64,000 nt of DNA, from assembly GCF_000499845.2 (NCBI RefSeq), contig NC_023758.2, positions 11,877,927-11,941,926 of the forward strand, in the 5' to 3' direction. Each line of letters opens with the position of its first letter. Position 1 is the stretch's first letter. The notes beneath the pieces were generated by a model. The model searched no databases and was not told the origin of the DNA. It saw only the letters and a program-made list of their open reading frames with translations. The stretch comes from Phaseolus vulgaris (taxonomy: Eukaryota > Streptophyta > Magnoliopsida > Fabales > Fabaceae). Made by a program: the position numbers and the translations under genes. Shown in pieces: positions 35,801 through 47,741 of this stretch.

Positions 35801-36258
35801 TTTCCCAACAATAATGATAGAAAACATCACTAAAATCATTAGGACCAGGAGCACTAGCTCCTCCTCAGAGGACATTTAATAAACATCATATTCTCCTAAG
35901 AGGTAACTTGCTCAGGAATATAAGTACCAATAAAATTTTCCATATTACTTGTATTCGGAACATTAGAAATAGACTTCACATAAATATTTTTATAAAAGTC
36001 CAAAGTATGATCCTCAATGAATTTAGGATCCTCAATAACCTCATTATCAATCCTTAGACGATGAATCTCACTATAATTATTTATCCTCTTGACCACAACA
36101 TGGAGAAAAGCAGTATTTCGATCCCCATCTTTAAACCATAATATCTTAGCCCTTTCTTTCCAAAACAAATATTGACAGTGAATAACATGATCAAGCTCCT
36201 CCTTAGCAATCTTTTCTTGATAGAGAAACCCATCAATATCAAACAAACTAGTAGTCTC
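32802..36258 (-). pseudogene. LINE (L1-type non-LTR retrotransposon), 5'-truncated and decayed
   Basis: Minus-strand fragments follow the order of a plant L1 ORF2. 36246-35896: linker upstream of the reverse transcriptase (FWKERAKILWFKDGDRNTAF). 35625-35434: RT with RIISPNQYGSVQGRQIQDCI. 35415-34948: SRGVRQGDHLSPLLFCLEEE, then the catalytic box, which reads YVHD where YADD is expected. 35029-34703: FNYLGVPIFVG and the KLASWKGKSLSMMGQIQLVK block. 34511-34227: connecting region. 34175-33909: zf-RVT (CMLCEKYEESIQHLFFEC). 33640-33100: RNase H with DWVKINIDGA and the terminal RVTHIFREGNVCAD segment. ORF1 and the endonuclease are absent, as in a 5'-truncated insertion. Many stops and frameshifts. 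The 3' end is at about 32802, where homology to the second copy stops. Confidence 0.88.
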
Positions 36259-36511
36259 TAAGTTTTTTTTTATTCAGGTTAATTACTGTTTTTTTTATTA
36301 ACATTATTGACAATAGTTATTTTTCAATTGGCATTGTTGAAAAAAAATCATTATTTTTTGATTACTTAATATAATTTAACATTTAAATGACTTTTTATTT
36401 GATGTCAATTAAAATGCTTTATTAAAAAATTTAATAAATATGAATTATCTTGTTCAAATAAACTATTTTAACAAAAGAAAAATATAAATAATTCAAATTT
36501 AACATATCTAA

Positions 36512-36908
36512 ATGTTTCATTGGATGCTTCGTAATCGATGAAATATTTGTCTTAATTACTGTGGGAAAATCAGGTTTAAGGTTACTCATATTTTTCGTGA
36601 AGGGAATGCGTGTGTTGATAAGTTGGCTAATTTAGGATTTATTCATAAAGAATATTTTCATTGGTATAATAGACTACCATCTAGTATGTTCTTAGAATTC
36701 TTTATGAATATATATAGTCTACCTATGTATCATTTTTGTTAACATATGAGTTTTGGTCTAATCTCCCCATATTTTTGTATTTTCTTTCTTTTTTTCTTTT
36801 TTAATAATTTTTTTTTCATGCGATGACAAATGATGATTGTTACTTGAGGTGTCAGCATAACTAAGATGTCAAGTTGCATAATGATGTCTAACATAAAAGT
36901 TTTTATTT
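36512..36908 (+). mobile_element. Second LINE copy, severely 5'-truncated, opposite orientation
   Basis: This is the same 3' end as the LINE at 32802-33185, but on the plus strand. It starts at TGGATGCTTCGTAATCGATG, contains the RNase H tail (RLLIFFVKGM-frame counterpart of the HIFREGN segment) and the 3' UTR, and ends near AACATAAAAGTTTTTATTT followed by a short A-run. About 395 bp remain. Together with the larger copy it forms a long inverted repeat with a loop of about 3.3 kb. Confidence 0.8.
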
Positions 36909-39410
36909 AAAAAAAAACATATCTAAATATCGTAAAATTCTACATCCAAGGCAAGTTCTGAAATAAAAAGTATTTTCTATTTTAAAATAATAAAATAAAA
37001 GTTACAGTAACTAAAATCAAAATAGACTTGTTTGATAAGAATTACAAAGCTATTGAAGCCAAGAATGTTTTTAAATATGCTTGTCTTAATCATTTTATAT
37101 CTACAAGTTATTCCAATAGATAATTTTATCAAGTAGCTATAATTAAGTTAACCTAAAATTTTTCTAATGTTTTCAGCTATCAACTTAGAGCATATATATA
37201 TACTGCATAAAATGTAGTAGAAAACTAAATCCGTGACGTCCTAAAGATTAAAAAAAGCTGACAATATTTTTTCCTAAGTTAATCTTTATTTTAACTAAAA
37301 TGGGTCTCTGAAAGTGAAGATAAAAGAAGTAAAAAACTGTTATACAATTTCTCAAATGCTTTTTTTCGTATCTAAATATTTATTAAAATTAAATATAATT
37401 AAATATTATAAATATCATGGATATTATACTTAGATATTCTATTTTTTTTATTAGTATGCTTATTATTGTATATAATATTTTCTATAAACGATTTAATAAA
37501 TTATTTTGTCTAAAAAATAGAGAACTCAATTTAAAATGGAAAAAATAGAATAACCAAACTTTAGAATCTAATTAAGCGTATGTGAAGGGTTTACCAATTA
37601 TGAAGGTCTCTTTAGCACGATGGCAAAGTATTTTATGGTAAATTCTTGTTCACTATACTTACCTCATACGTCACTAAAATTTCGAGGGATCACTCAAATG
37701 AAAGTCATAGCCTTAAGTTGAGTGAGAATCAAAATTCATAGACGTGCTTTTCCCGTAAGGGTTTGCGTTTTCCTACTTTTCTCATTCTTTCTGCAACCTC
37801 TTCATGCCCTTTTTAACATCCAATTATTAGGAAAATGTATATACAGGGAACTAACTAAAAAAATTATCAATTTCACAAACTAAAACAATATGAAAATTTT
37901 CTCATTTGATATCTAAACTATTATTTTAGGGATTAAACTATATTGGAGATCTCACTTCAATAAGATATAATAACAATTCATAATATTTTTTTATAAGTAA
38001 TAAAGATTTAATAACTAAACTATTTTAGGAGTGATTCAACCCTTATACATACATATAAAATATAACATCTTCTCAGACATCCCACTCCAACACAGGACAG
38101 GAATCAAAACTAATGTAACACTACAAACCCAATAGAAACATACTCCAAACATATCAAAGAACATCAGAACAAGAAACCTTAACCACCTATATTAACAACC
38201 AACCCACCATCGCACAAAACCAACATCCAACAAAATAAAGATATCTGTCAACCTAAACAGAAACAAACAACTTATATCCAATTCAAATAAGATAAATGAA
38301 CAAGACATCAATAAAAAAAGAAGAAGCGAGCAGAGAGATTAAATAAGACTTAAAATCCACTTATTTATTAAATTTATTGTATCATTCGATAGTGACTATT
38401 GAATCACTCATAAATATATTAATAACGTGTTGAAAATTTTAATAATAGTTTATAATATATAAGTATATATAAATTTTATTTTACAAATATGGAATCAGAG
38501 TAAAAATTTAGTTATTAATATACTAGAGATTTAGTTTTAAAAAACAAGTGTTTCTAAGGTTTAAAGAATTTAACAATTCTGTGATAAAAGCGAAAGCTGG
38601 TCGCAAACATTCATCTGGACGGTGGCAGTTTGAAGTTTGAACGCAGAATTGTTGTTAAAGATAGGAAAAACTGAATGTACATTTATGGTACCTTTTTTTA
38701 ATGAAAGTTTATGTTTTGAAAATGTTAAGTTAGAGAGTGGAAAAAGAAAACTTATAAAATATAGATGGGGGTGATTAATGAGAAGTTGTTAATTGGGATT
38801 GGGTGGGATTTGAGATCTGGGGCCAAACAAGTTGAAGTAAAATAGTGCGACTAATGATTATTGATTAAGATAACTTCACTGTTTCAATGCCTTGTTTGGC
38901 AATAACTGAACTGTACCTTATAAAATAAGGTAATGTTTTGTAAAGGTGGATTCTCTTGCTTCCACAATTGCCTCATCACCAAACAGAACAAAATTATATT
39001 TTAGTATTTTGTTGCACAAAACGAAAGGGTTGAAAACTGTGGCCAAATTTATCTGCACGTGTGGTGTGGGTTGTGATGCCAGGTAATAATGTAACATAAT
39101 TCACGTTTCTAAGTGGCAGATTACGAGAATTTTTCTAAAAACGTAATAAAATATTAAAATTTATATATAAAATCATAAGTTTAAACTTTGGATTATAAAT
39201 TATTTTCAATACCGTCTTTACACTATCATTATCCCTCTCACGTCAAGTAAAAGATACGTATTTTTTAAAATGTTAATTTTTTTTTTCTGTTTAGGTATTT
39301 AACTTTATGTAAATAATTGTCTGAGTAATGTTGTTATTATTTTATCATTTATTTGTTTTTATTGATTTAAGAAAGAAGAGAAAGTAGTTTGTACTGGTAA
39401 GGTGCGTAAA
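36909..39410. other. Gene-free AT-rich region
   Basis: No gene recognised. A strongly A/C-biased, G-poor plus-strand stretch lies at 38060-38330. The part 38570-39130 is of more balanced composition without identifiable features. Confidence 0.4.
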
Positions 39411-39419
39411 TAATTTAGA

Positions 39420-39660
39420 GCGTGCATTGGATACTCTGAGCGTTGGTACACATAGTTAATGGTGCGTCCAGACTCATCTACGGTGGTTTTGTCCTCATCC
39501 CAGTTTCACATAAGATTCTGCCACGTGGCAGCATACCTAACCAAAGAATCATAAACATGTCTTTCTTTTCCTCAGCGGTGGGCCATGTCACAGCACCAGT
39601 GGGACCCACCTATATAATAATCTGAAGATTCGTAGGCAACGTACAGCGATTATCAATCAC
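39420..39660. promoter_or_regulatory. Promoter-like island: palindromic G-box, TCP-type palindrome, TATA
   Basis: Within 240 bp in AT-rich DNA: TGCCACGTGGCA (perfect 12-bp palindrome with CACGTG core, 39519-39530), GTGGGACCCAC (39600-39610, palindromic around its centre, matching the GTGGGNCCCAC class of TCP sites) and CCTATATAATAATC (39608-39621, TATA-like). The order would fit plus-strand transcription starting near 39640. No coding frame follows for over 1.5 kb. G-box and TCP specificities are established; that this is an active promoter or a non-coding RNA gene is inference. Confidence 0.45.
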
Positions 39661-41150
39661 TGATAAAAAAAATGCATCCGACGGCTACAACTCACCCGTG
39701 GAGTACAACTGGTTTCATCATTTGCCACCTCCATGCATGTGCAAATTAAGCAAAATTACGTATCACAATATAAAATGTTTGGTTCTGTTTTTAAAGATTG
39801 TATGAAGAAATGTACAAAAAGTGTTGCAAATTGCAATGATTTAATGTTAACAATTGGTGAATAAATAAAGAATGTTGGCTGCTTAGGGTATTGGAAGTGG
39901 GTGGAACCATTGATATAACAATGGAGTTTCATAGTTTAAAAGTGATGATGAAGGTGTAATGGAGGTTACAAAAAGGAGGAAAAAACCAAAGGAGAAAACA
40001 ACATAAGTAGTTGTGTTGTGTATTTCACTTTATTCCAAACTGTTGCTAACAAGTAACAATTTTAATTTAATAATTACTGTAATTTATTATTAAATTGTAT
40101 TCATTAAATAGGATGACTATGGTCAATAATTTAATCAAGTCATTTTCATCTTTTCATTCTATTTCCTCTTCTTTTAATAATATAAGTCAAATACATTGAC
40201 AACAAAATCATCTCTTAAATTACGTATAAGTAATGCCACTAAAATAAATAAATACTTAAATTATTTAATCATTATTGATACTGAAATAAAATTTAAAATC
40301 ACGAGGAGTTAAAATTAACTAGCTAGATTCTTATCTTCATGAATGAATTATTTATTTCATATAAAAGATTCAACTCTTAAAAATTAATTAACTGAACTAT
40401 TAGTCACAAATGAAACAGCTTTTTAATATTTATAATTAAATAACCATAAAGTACTTTATTGCGTAAATATTATCATTATCATACAAAATAGTTTGTCTTT
40501 TCAAAATAAGTGTATGAATTAGTAAGACGTGTGTCTTGAGAGTAAATGATTCATGGTAAATGACAAATGGTTCGGGTACCACATACCAACTGTATAAAAA
40601 CACCCTTTAATTATTTTACAAGAATTAAGACAAATTATTTAAATCAAAACATTAAAAATATGCTAAAGATTCATTTTTTTTTAAATTATTCTTAAACATT
40701 ATTAGAACTCACCATTTCATTCTTTCTACCATCTACAATTCTCACAAAATTAGAAAAAAAAGTTTACTCTATTTTACAATGTTTATTATTTACTGACAAC
40801 AAACAAATTTCTAAAGTAATTAAGGATATTTTGATAAAAATAATATAATTTTTTTGAAAGAATGCTTATATAAAATAGGAATGAACAGATTTTTCGAAAA
40901 TTTGGTAAACAAACGAACTTTTATATGCTGTAATAGAATACAAAGTGTGATACTTCACTTTCTCCTCTTTGACATGTTAAAATTAAGTGACGTTTAAAGT
41001 AAGAACATTAAGAACATTTTTTAATCTCAAATAATTTTCCTAATGAATTCCCAAGAGTTTTTTTTTGAATTTTTTATAAAATTGTTTTTTAACTAAAATT
41101 TCGTAAGAGTATGTATTTATAGTCTATGCAAAAGTAGAATAAATTGATAA
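39661..41150. other. AT-rich intergenic DNA downstream of the promoter-like island
   Basis: No open frame, RNA gene or clear repeat recognised. Confidence 0.35.
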
Positions 41151-41721
41151 AATAAAATTATATAATAATATTCCTATTATTAATTATTAATAAAATTAAT
41201 AATATGAATATAATTAATAATATAAATTATATTAATTTTTATATTATTAATATTATGAATAATATGAATAATATAAATAATATAAATAATATTAATTATA
41301 TTATTAATATTAATTATAATAGTCATAATAATAAATATAATCATAATAAAAATAATCATATAACAATAAAACTTGACTGATTAAAGATTATTTATTCACT
41401 CAAAAAACTTGTCAAGTCCTTCGAACATCACTTTGTTACTATAATTAATAATAATCATCTTAAGATAAGTAAAAATTACTAATAATAATTATAAATAATA
41501 ATTCTAAACAATAATAGTAAATAATAATAAAAATTAAGAAAAATAATAAAAATAAAATAAAAAATATGCAAGACTACATACGAATTTACTTACAGACTGT
41601 AGTTGGTGGATATTACCTATTTTTTTATATGGGTAATCCGTGTATAATGACGAATTACATACGAATTTTTGTTGTTACCTACGAACTTTTTTTGTAGATA
41701 AATATATTTTTTCTTGTAGTG
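41150..41721. mobile_element. CACTA-like element, one terminus only
   Basis: The right boundary at 41721, read on the minus strand, begins CACTACAAGAAAAAATAT, the classic CACTA start. Behind it lie subterminal words in both orientations (ACGAATTACATACGAATTT, TACCTACGAACTT, TACGAATTTACTTACAGAC) and then an (AATAATATA)n core. It abuts the 3' side of the Copia RNase H, which it interrupts. The other terminus was not found, so the left limit is approximate and no transposase is visible. Confidence 0.6.
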
Positions 41722-43694
41722 TCCCTCGAGTTGGATGATGTATACTCATCATACCCAATTTGGTAAGAAATGTTTGAAAAAGCTACTCGATTTAGGATTT
41801 TTGTGAACATATCTGCCAACTGATCAGAAGATCGGATGGGTAGTAGATGAAAGAGGTTGTCTTGAATCTTCCCACGAACCATATAATAGTCTATGTCAAT
41901 GTGTTTCATTCGTTCATGAAAGTTGAGGTTATGTGCGATATGGCAAGTTGACTGATTGTCAAAGTAAAGAGCATTAGGAATCAAAGTTGTAACTGAGCCA
42001 TTGTAGCTCACAAGCACTAGCGCCAAGCACTTTGTATTCCGCTTCAGAAGAAGAACAAGAAACAATACTATGTTTCATTGACTCCTACAAAATAAGAAAT
42101 GACCCTTGAAAAATATAGTAGACAGTTGTAAAACATCTTGTGTTTGGGCAAAATGCTCAGTCAAAGTCACTAAGGCCTTATGCACACTTCAAATTTAGCA
42201 TAAAAAACAATCCATATGCAGAGTTGGCCTTGATGTAGTGAAGAATATGTTGAGCAACTTGTTAATGATGAGTTGTGTGTTTTTGTATAAATTGACTGAG
42301 AAGATGTACACCAAAACTTATATATGGCCTAGAATTAATGAGATATAAGAGTTTGCCAATGAGATTTTGATAAGTTTCATAATTCAGTAATATTGCATAA
42401 AAAAAGATAGGAATTTATAGACTTTAATTGATAAAATAATTATTACTTCTCACTCGGTGCACTTGCCGAAAAAAAGAGTTATCAGTTTTCTATAAGGATT
42501 TATATCCCGTTGCTTATTTGTAGCTTAAAAAACAATTTTATTGTTAAAAATAAGAAGGGTAAAACAAGACTTACTTGCAATCATCCCAATTTCTTTTAAA
42601 ATGTCAAAGGCATATCTCATTTGACATATATGAATTCCCTTCTTAAATCTGGTCACCTCAACCCCCATAACATGTTTGAGTTATCCAAGATCTTTGATCT
42701 TGAAAGACTATTTTTTTTTTAATTTTCTAAATTTCTTATAAGGAATCTCTTGCAAGAATTATATCATCTACTTACAAGTAAAATTGTGAGAGAATTTTAT
42801 GTTTTTCAAAGAAAGAGAATAATCAAATTTAGATATAAAAAATCCAAAATTAGTAAGAAAGGAGGAGAGCTTAGCAAACCATTAGTTGCTAGCTTGTTTT
42901 AGCCATATAAACATTTTATGAGTCTATAAACCTGACTTTTTTTTTTCCAGTAATTAATCCTAAAGGAGGTGTCATATACACTTTTTCATTTAGGTTTCCA
43001 TGTAGAAATGCATTATCAACATCTGATTGATGTAACTGTCAATTCTTAACTGAAGAAATGACTAAAAAATGTCTAACAGTGGTAAGTTTACCCACAGGGG
43101 AAAAATGTATAAATAGTTAATTCCCTCTAATTATGTGTAACCTTTTTTAAACAAGTCGAGTTTTATGTCTTTCAATAGCTCTACCAGCTCTATGTTTTAT
43201 CTTGTAAATCCATTTACATCCAATGAGTGTTTTCCCTACAAGCAAATCAGTGAGATACCATGTGTGATTATCTTAGAAAGCTTTAATCTCCTTCTTCTTG
43301 GTAGAAATCCACTCATGATGTTTATAAGCTTGTTTAAAAGATTGAGGTTTAATGTTAGAAGACATAGCAAGAATGTAATTTAGGTGTTTTGCAAATAAAA
43401 AATTATACGACAAAATAGATAATATAAGGTAAGGAGTCTTAACATAATACTTTGAGACATTAGAATTAGTGGTTATAGTAGTGTTGACCTGATGACGATA
43501 GTCCTTTAAGAAGGTAAGAATTATCTTTTCTCAGGTTGATCTTCTCAAATTGACATTGTCATTGAGACTTTGCTATGAAATTCTCCTTGAATCTCCTCTT
43601 CTTCATTGTGAATGATATCCTTTGTGTTTATCATAATACCTTCTATGTTGTTGTTCATATTCTTATTAACAAAAAAGCTATGATTCCCATGTTA

Positions 43695-46060
43695 ATATGC
43701 TAGCCAATTTAGTGTCTACTAGACAATCTAATACCCATTAGACGATCTTATGATAAAAGATTCTATGAGTTTTGATGATAAGAAAAAATATAAGATGCAT
43801 TAAGGTTTTTAACAAAGTTTCTTCATGTGCAAACTTAGACATAAACACATTAGATAGTTTATTAAGATTAAAACATGTTAGACAATCTTGGAGTATTAAA
43901 ACTGTTAGATGGTCTCTCATAGTTTAAAACTTGTTAGACGATCCTTGTGTTAAAAGAAGTAAAACAAAGACTACAACTTTGTCACGCTAGACAATTGTAT
44001 AAAGACGTGCTAGACGGTATTTTGATGCTCAACATGCTAGATGGTCTCTTGACGCTCAACATGTTAGACAATTTCAAAGGACAAGAGGAGTTAGAGAATA
44101 CATTCATCATGAACAGGGTAGACAAACACTTTGTCTTCTATGCGTTGGACATTTTAATTCATAAAGGGATTTTTAAAACTCAATCTCAATGTTCTAAAAA
44201 TGATTTTTAATATTTCTTGAATATTTTTTAACCTCATTTGATAATAGTAACTGATATAAATAAAAAAAATTATTCAAAAGAACTCATTAATCATTTATGG
44301 AAAGTTTTGATTTTGAACAAAATATAGATCATTTTGAAAACTTCATATAAGATGATATTTGAATGAAAGATATTTTTTGAGATTATTATTAATAAATTAT
44401 TTTTATATATTGATATGCTTCACCGATCAAAATTAAATCAATATTGGAAAATTTTCAAAAACATTGTGGTTAACGATAATTTTTTAAAAAGTATATATAA
44501 TTAATCTCGGATTTCAATATTAAGTTTTCATAATTAAATTTAATTTAATTCAACGTTTAAAATTTATACATATACTTAAAAAGTTTTTGAAAGTTATATA
44601 TTTTGAAAGTTAAATATATATGATATTATCCATCTGATTATGAATTTTAAATTGTTTTCAAAAAATATTTATAGCGCTAAAGACGACTAGAAAGATCAAA
44701 TCCAAAGTTTCTAACCGAAAAACGAATGTGCTACAACGTAAGATTCAAGTAGACTTCAATATTAAAAGAAGCAAACTTCATTGTCTAAATATATATAAAT
44801 ATGAAATGATTTCGAAGATTAACATAAACAGATAAACACTAAAGACATGTAGAAATCTTTAAATAAGAAGTTTTCTCTAGCGTCTAATATGAAAATAATG
44901 AAAAACAGTTCGAGATTTGCACAAACTTGAATTACAGAAGATTCAAGTTTGAACGTTCAAATATTTACAAGTAAAGAAAGATGTCAAAATTCAACGGCGT
45001 GATATTAATTGGTTAAGACGAACAAGATATCATCAAAGCATAAATTACCTTATAAAACGTCTAATGATAGAACGAAGATGCTACAATGTGGATTCGATCC
45101 TAACTCAAGTTAAGAAGATTTAAGTCTCAACATTTAAATGCTTACAAGAAAAGAATGTTTTCAAAGACCAACGGTATCAAATTAAAAGGTCAATATGGGT
45201 ATGAGATCTTTAGAGGAAGAGTTTCCTTTTGGAGCATCTAATACCAAAATGATGAACTGCATATTCAAGCTTCAATGGTCATCTTTCCAAAGCTATGGAA
45301 GGAGCTAGAATTCGATGAACAAGAGATAAACAACAACAACAATAAGAGATATAAGAAATACAAGTTTATAAGAACGAAAAAAAAAATGTTTTGTACAAAT
45401 TAGATTTGTTGTATATAAAACGTATAGTGAGTTGGGTTGGTGTGCTAAATTCTTCAGTTTGTGTAATATACCCAGTGAGTTTTGATTGTTCTCTCTTTTA
45501 AGAGTGTTTTTCCCATATTTTGAGAGGTCTTAATCTCAAAGGGAAATTAAGACTGGTTTACCTGAAGATGTGTAGAATACTTGTACCTAGATAATGTGAA
45601 AAATAATTGTACCTGGAGAGGTGGAGAATACTTATACTTGGAGAGATGAATAATATTTGTACCTAGAGAGGTGGAGAAAACTTGTACTTGGAAAGGTTGA
45701 GAATAATTGTACCTAGAAAGGTGGAGAATACATGTACTTGGAGAGGTGTAGAATACTTGTTCCTGAAGAGGTGTTGAAACTTGTTGTAACCAAAGTGTTT
45801 GGTTAGTGAAAATCACTTAAATGGTTTGCTTAAGAGGACTGGCTGTAACCTAAGTGATAGGGTGAACCAGTGTAAATTAGTGTCTACTTCTCTCTCCTCT
45901 TTGTTAGACGTTATTTTCATTTTGTCTTTAGATTCACAATTTGAGTTCACGCTCCATTCAAACCCCCCATATGGAGTCAATTATTCCTACATCCCATAAC
46001 TATTGGATCCTATCATTGTTCGTAAAATGTGGTTTGTTGTTATTTAAGGGTTCGAGTAAA
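43695..46060. repeat. TTAGACGRTCT-word repeat family, copy A, inserted in the Copia element
   Basis: The first half (43695-44680) repeats words like TTAGACGATC, GCTAGACGG, GTTAGACAAT and CTAGATGGTCTC at irregular spacing, and shares ordered homology with copy B: CTATGAGTTTTGATGATAA, CACTTTGTCTTCT-like, AACTCAATCTCAATGTTCT. The second half has a 28-bp tandem array (45550-45790) and a stretch AAGAGGACTGGCTGTAACC...GTGAACCAGTGTAAA followed by TCTCTCTCCTCTTTG, which is the style of the 3' part of a plant LTR. It may be a long solo LTR, but I could not confirm TG...CA ends or a target duplication. Confidence 0.6.
45550..45790. repeat. Minisatellite, about 28-bp unit, about eight copies
   Basis: Unit: ACTTGTACCTGGAGAGGTGG plus AGAAT, with variants TACTTGG, CCTAGAG and GTGTAG. 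It lies inside repeat copy A. The minus-strand open frame through it encodes only the matching periodic peptide and is not a gene. Confidence 0.85.
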
Positions 46061-46763
46061 AAATCAAAACTTTTTTATATTATAGAATCATGTCATCTAG
46101 GATGCCCCATTTAAAACTTTTTAAGGAAACATATTTTCATAAAAAAACATTTTTGTTAATAAAAACCTCCATATTATTAGTATCTAACAAGACATACCCT
46201 TTTATTCCATATTTATATCCAAGGAACAAAAAAATCCTATATCCAGGTTCAAGATTAGTTCAATTATTTTGAAGACTAGAAGGAAAATAGAAAGATCCAA
46301 AGATTTTCAAATCAAGATAAGTTGGAGGTAGTTTATACAATTATTGATAATGAGAAAAAAAAATCAGAATAACTAAGGGTAACCTGTTTATCAAATAAAC
46401 TTTAGGTAACTCATATTAAGTTATGTTCAGAATGTGTTTATGTTTTCTCTTCACAACAGAATTCTATTGAGGAGTTTCAACACAAATTTTTTGGTGTAAA
46501 TATCAAACTTATTATATAATTCAATAAAACCAAACTGATTTCCATTATGAAACCTAACATTCTGAATGTCATATTGAAACTGAATTTTAGCATACATGGC
46601 AAATTTGTACAGAAGAACTCTAGTTTCACCTTTTGATTTCATAAATATATCCAAGTGTGTATAGAATGATTATAAAAAATGATTAAAAAATATTTGTGAT
46701 CACGAGTAGAAAGAATACTAATAGAATCCTATATATCAATATGAATCCAATTCAAAGAATTTA

Positions 46764-47540
46764 GGCCCTATTTGTTTTAGGGCGATGGAAATAATGTATT
46801 TACTGTTTGTGAAGAAAGTGTGAAAACCAATACAGATAGAGCCAAAAACATACGGAAATCGAAAAAAAAAATTCAATCAAAACTTTCTTTGCTGATTTGC
46901 GAAGAAAGTTACAATTTACTAAATAAATATATATTTAATTAATTAATTAATTAATTACAATTTACTTGTTTATCCTTCTCATTTTACACTTAAATTATTA
47001 TTATTTTTATTTAAAATAAATTTATAATTTAAATATAAAAATATAATAAAATTATAAAAAAATTATAAAAAAAATTTATTATAAAATAACATAATTAATC
47101 ATATTATATATAATAAATTATAAATATAAATAATAATAAAAAAATATTTTTTAATAATATAGTAAATTTATATAATAATTATATTAATTACAAAAAATAA
47201 AGATAAAAATAATAATATATTTAATGTAAAAATAAGTTTTTATCAAATATTTATAATTATAAATATTTAAATAATATTTTAATTAAAATAATTATAATTT
47301 TTAAATAAATAAATCAAATTAATTTTTTAACAATTTTTAGATATAAGGGTAAATTTGTAAACTTACATTCTTATCAATTAAAAAAAAATATAATTTCAAT
47401 CATATATATCACATCACTCACAAACTTTCATAAACTTTCCCTACATTTTCCACTCTATTTACCTTAATCCAAACACCTTAACTTTCTTTACACTTTTCCT
47501 TCAAATCATCTCAAATCCACTCTCTCATCCAAACAAAGCA
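46764..47540. mobile_element. MITE (PIF/Harbinger-like) inserted in Copia integrase region
   Basis: Flanked by TTA on both sides (46761-46763 and 47541-47543). The left end reads GGCCCTATTTGTTTTAGGG; the right end, in reverse complement, reads TGCTTTGTTTGGATGAGAG. Next to the right end lies a second similar terminus (in reverse complement GTGTTTGGATTAAGGTAAAT at about 47484), as if one MITE had landed in another. The core is extremely AT-rich and includes (TTAA)n at 46936-46957. It separates the Copia pre-integrase fragment from the integrase core, so it is younger than the Copia element. Termini resemble those of 1619-2263. Confidence 0.72.
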
Positions 47541-47741
47541 TTAAAAAATATGGCGTACTTTTCTAAAAGGGTAGTTTATGTTGTTTGACAAAGTGACATA
47601 TATCACAAGCAATCTTAGAAATAGAATGCACATAAGGATTTTTTTTTTCACATTTATTGAATGGTTTTGCTATTAGGATGTGCTAGTCTATAATTCCAAA
47701 GATCAATATTGTGTCCTTTCCAGTTAAGAACGATATTAACA

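Noticed and set aside
38115..38131. CACTACAAACCC as the missing left CACTA terminus
   Set aside because: It matches only the first eight bases of the other end, lacks subterminal repeats and lies in A/C-rich DNA where the match is easily chance.
45547..45816. Minus-strand periodic open frame of 89 codons
   Set aside because: It is the translation of the 28-bp minisatellite.
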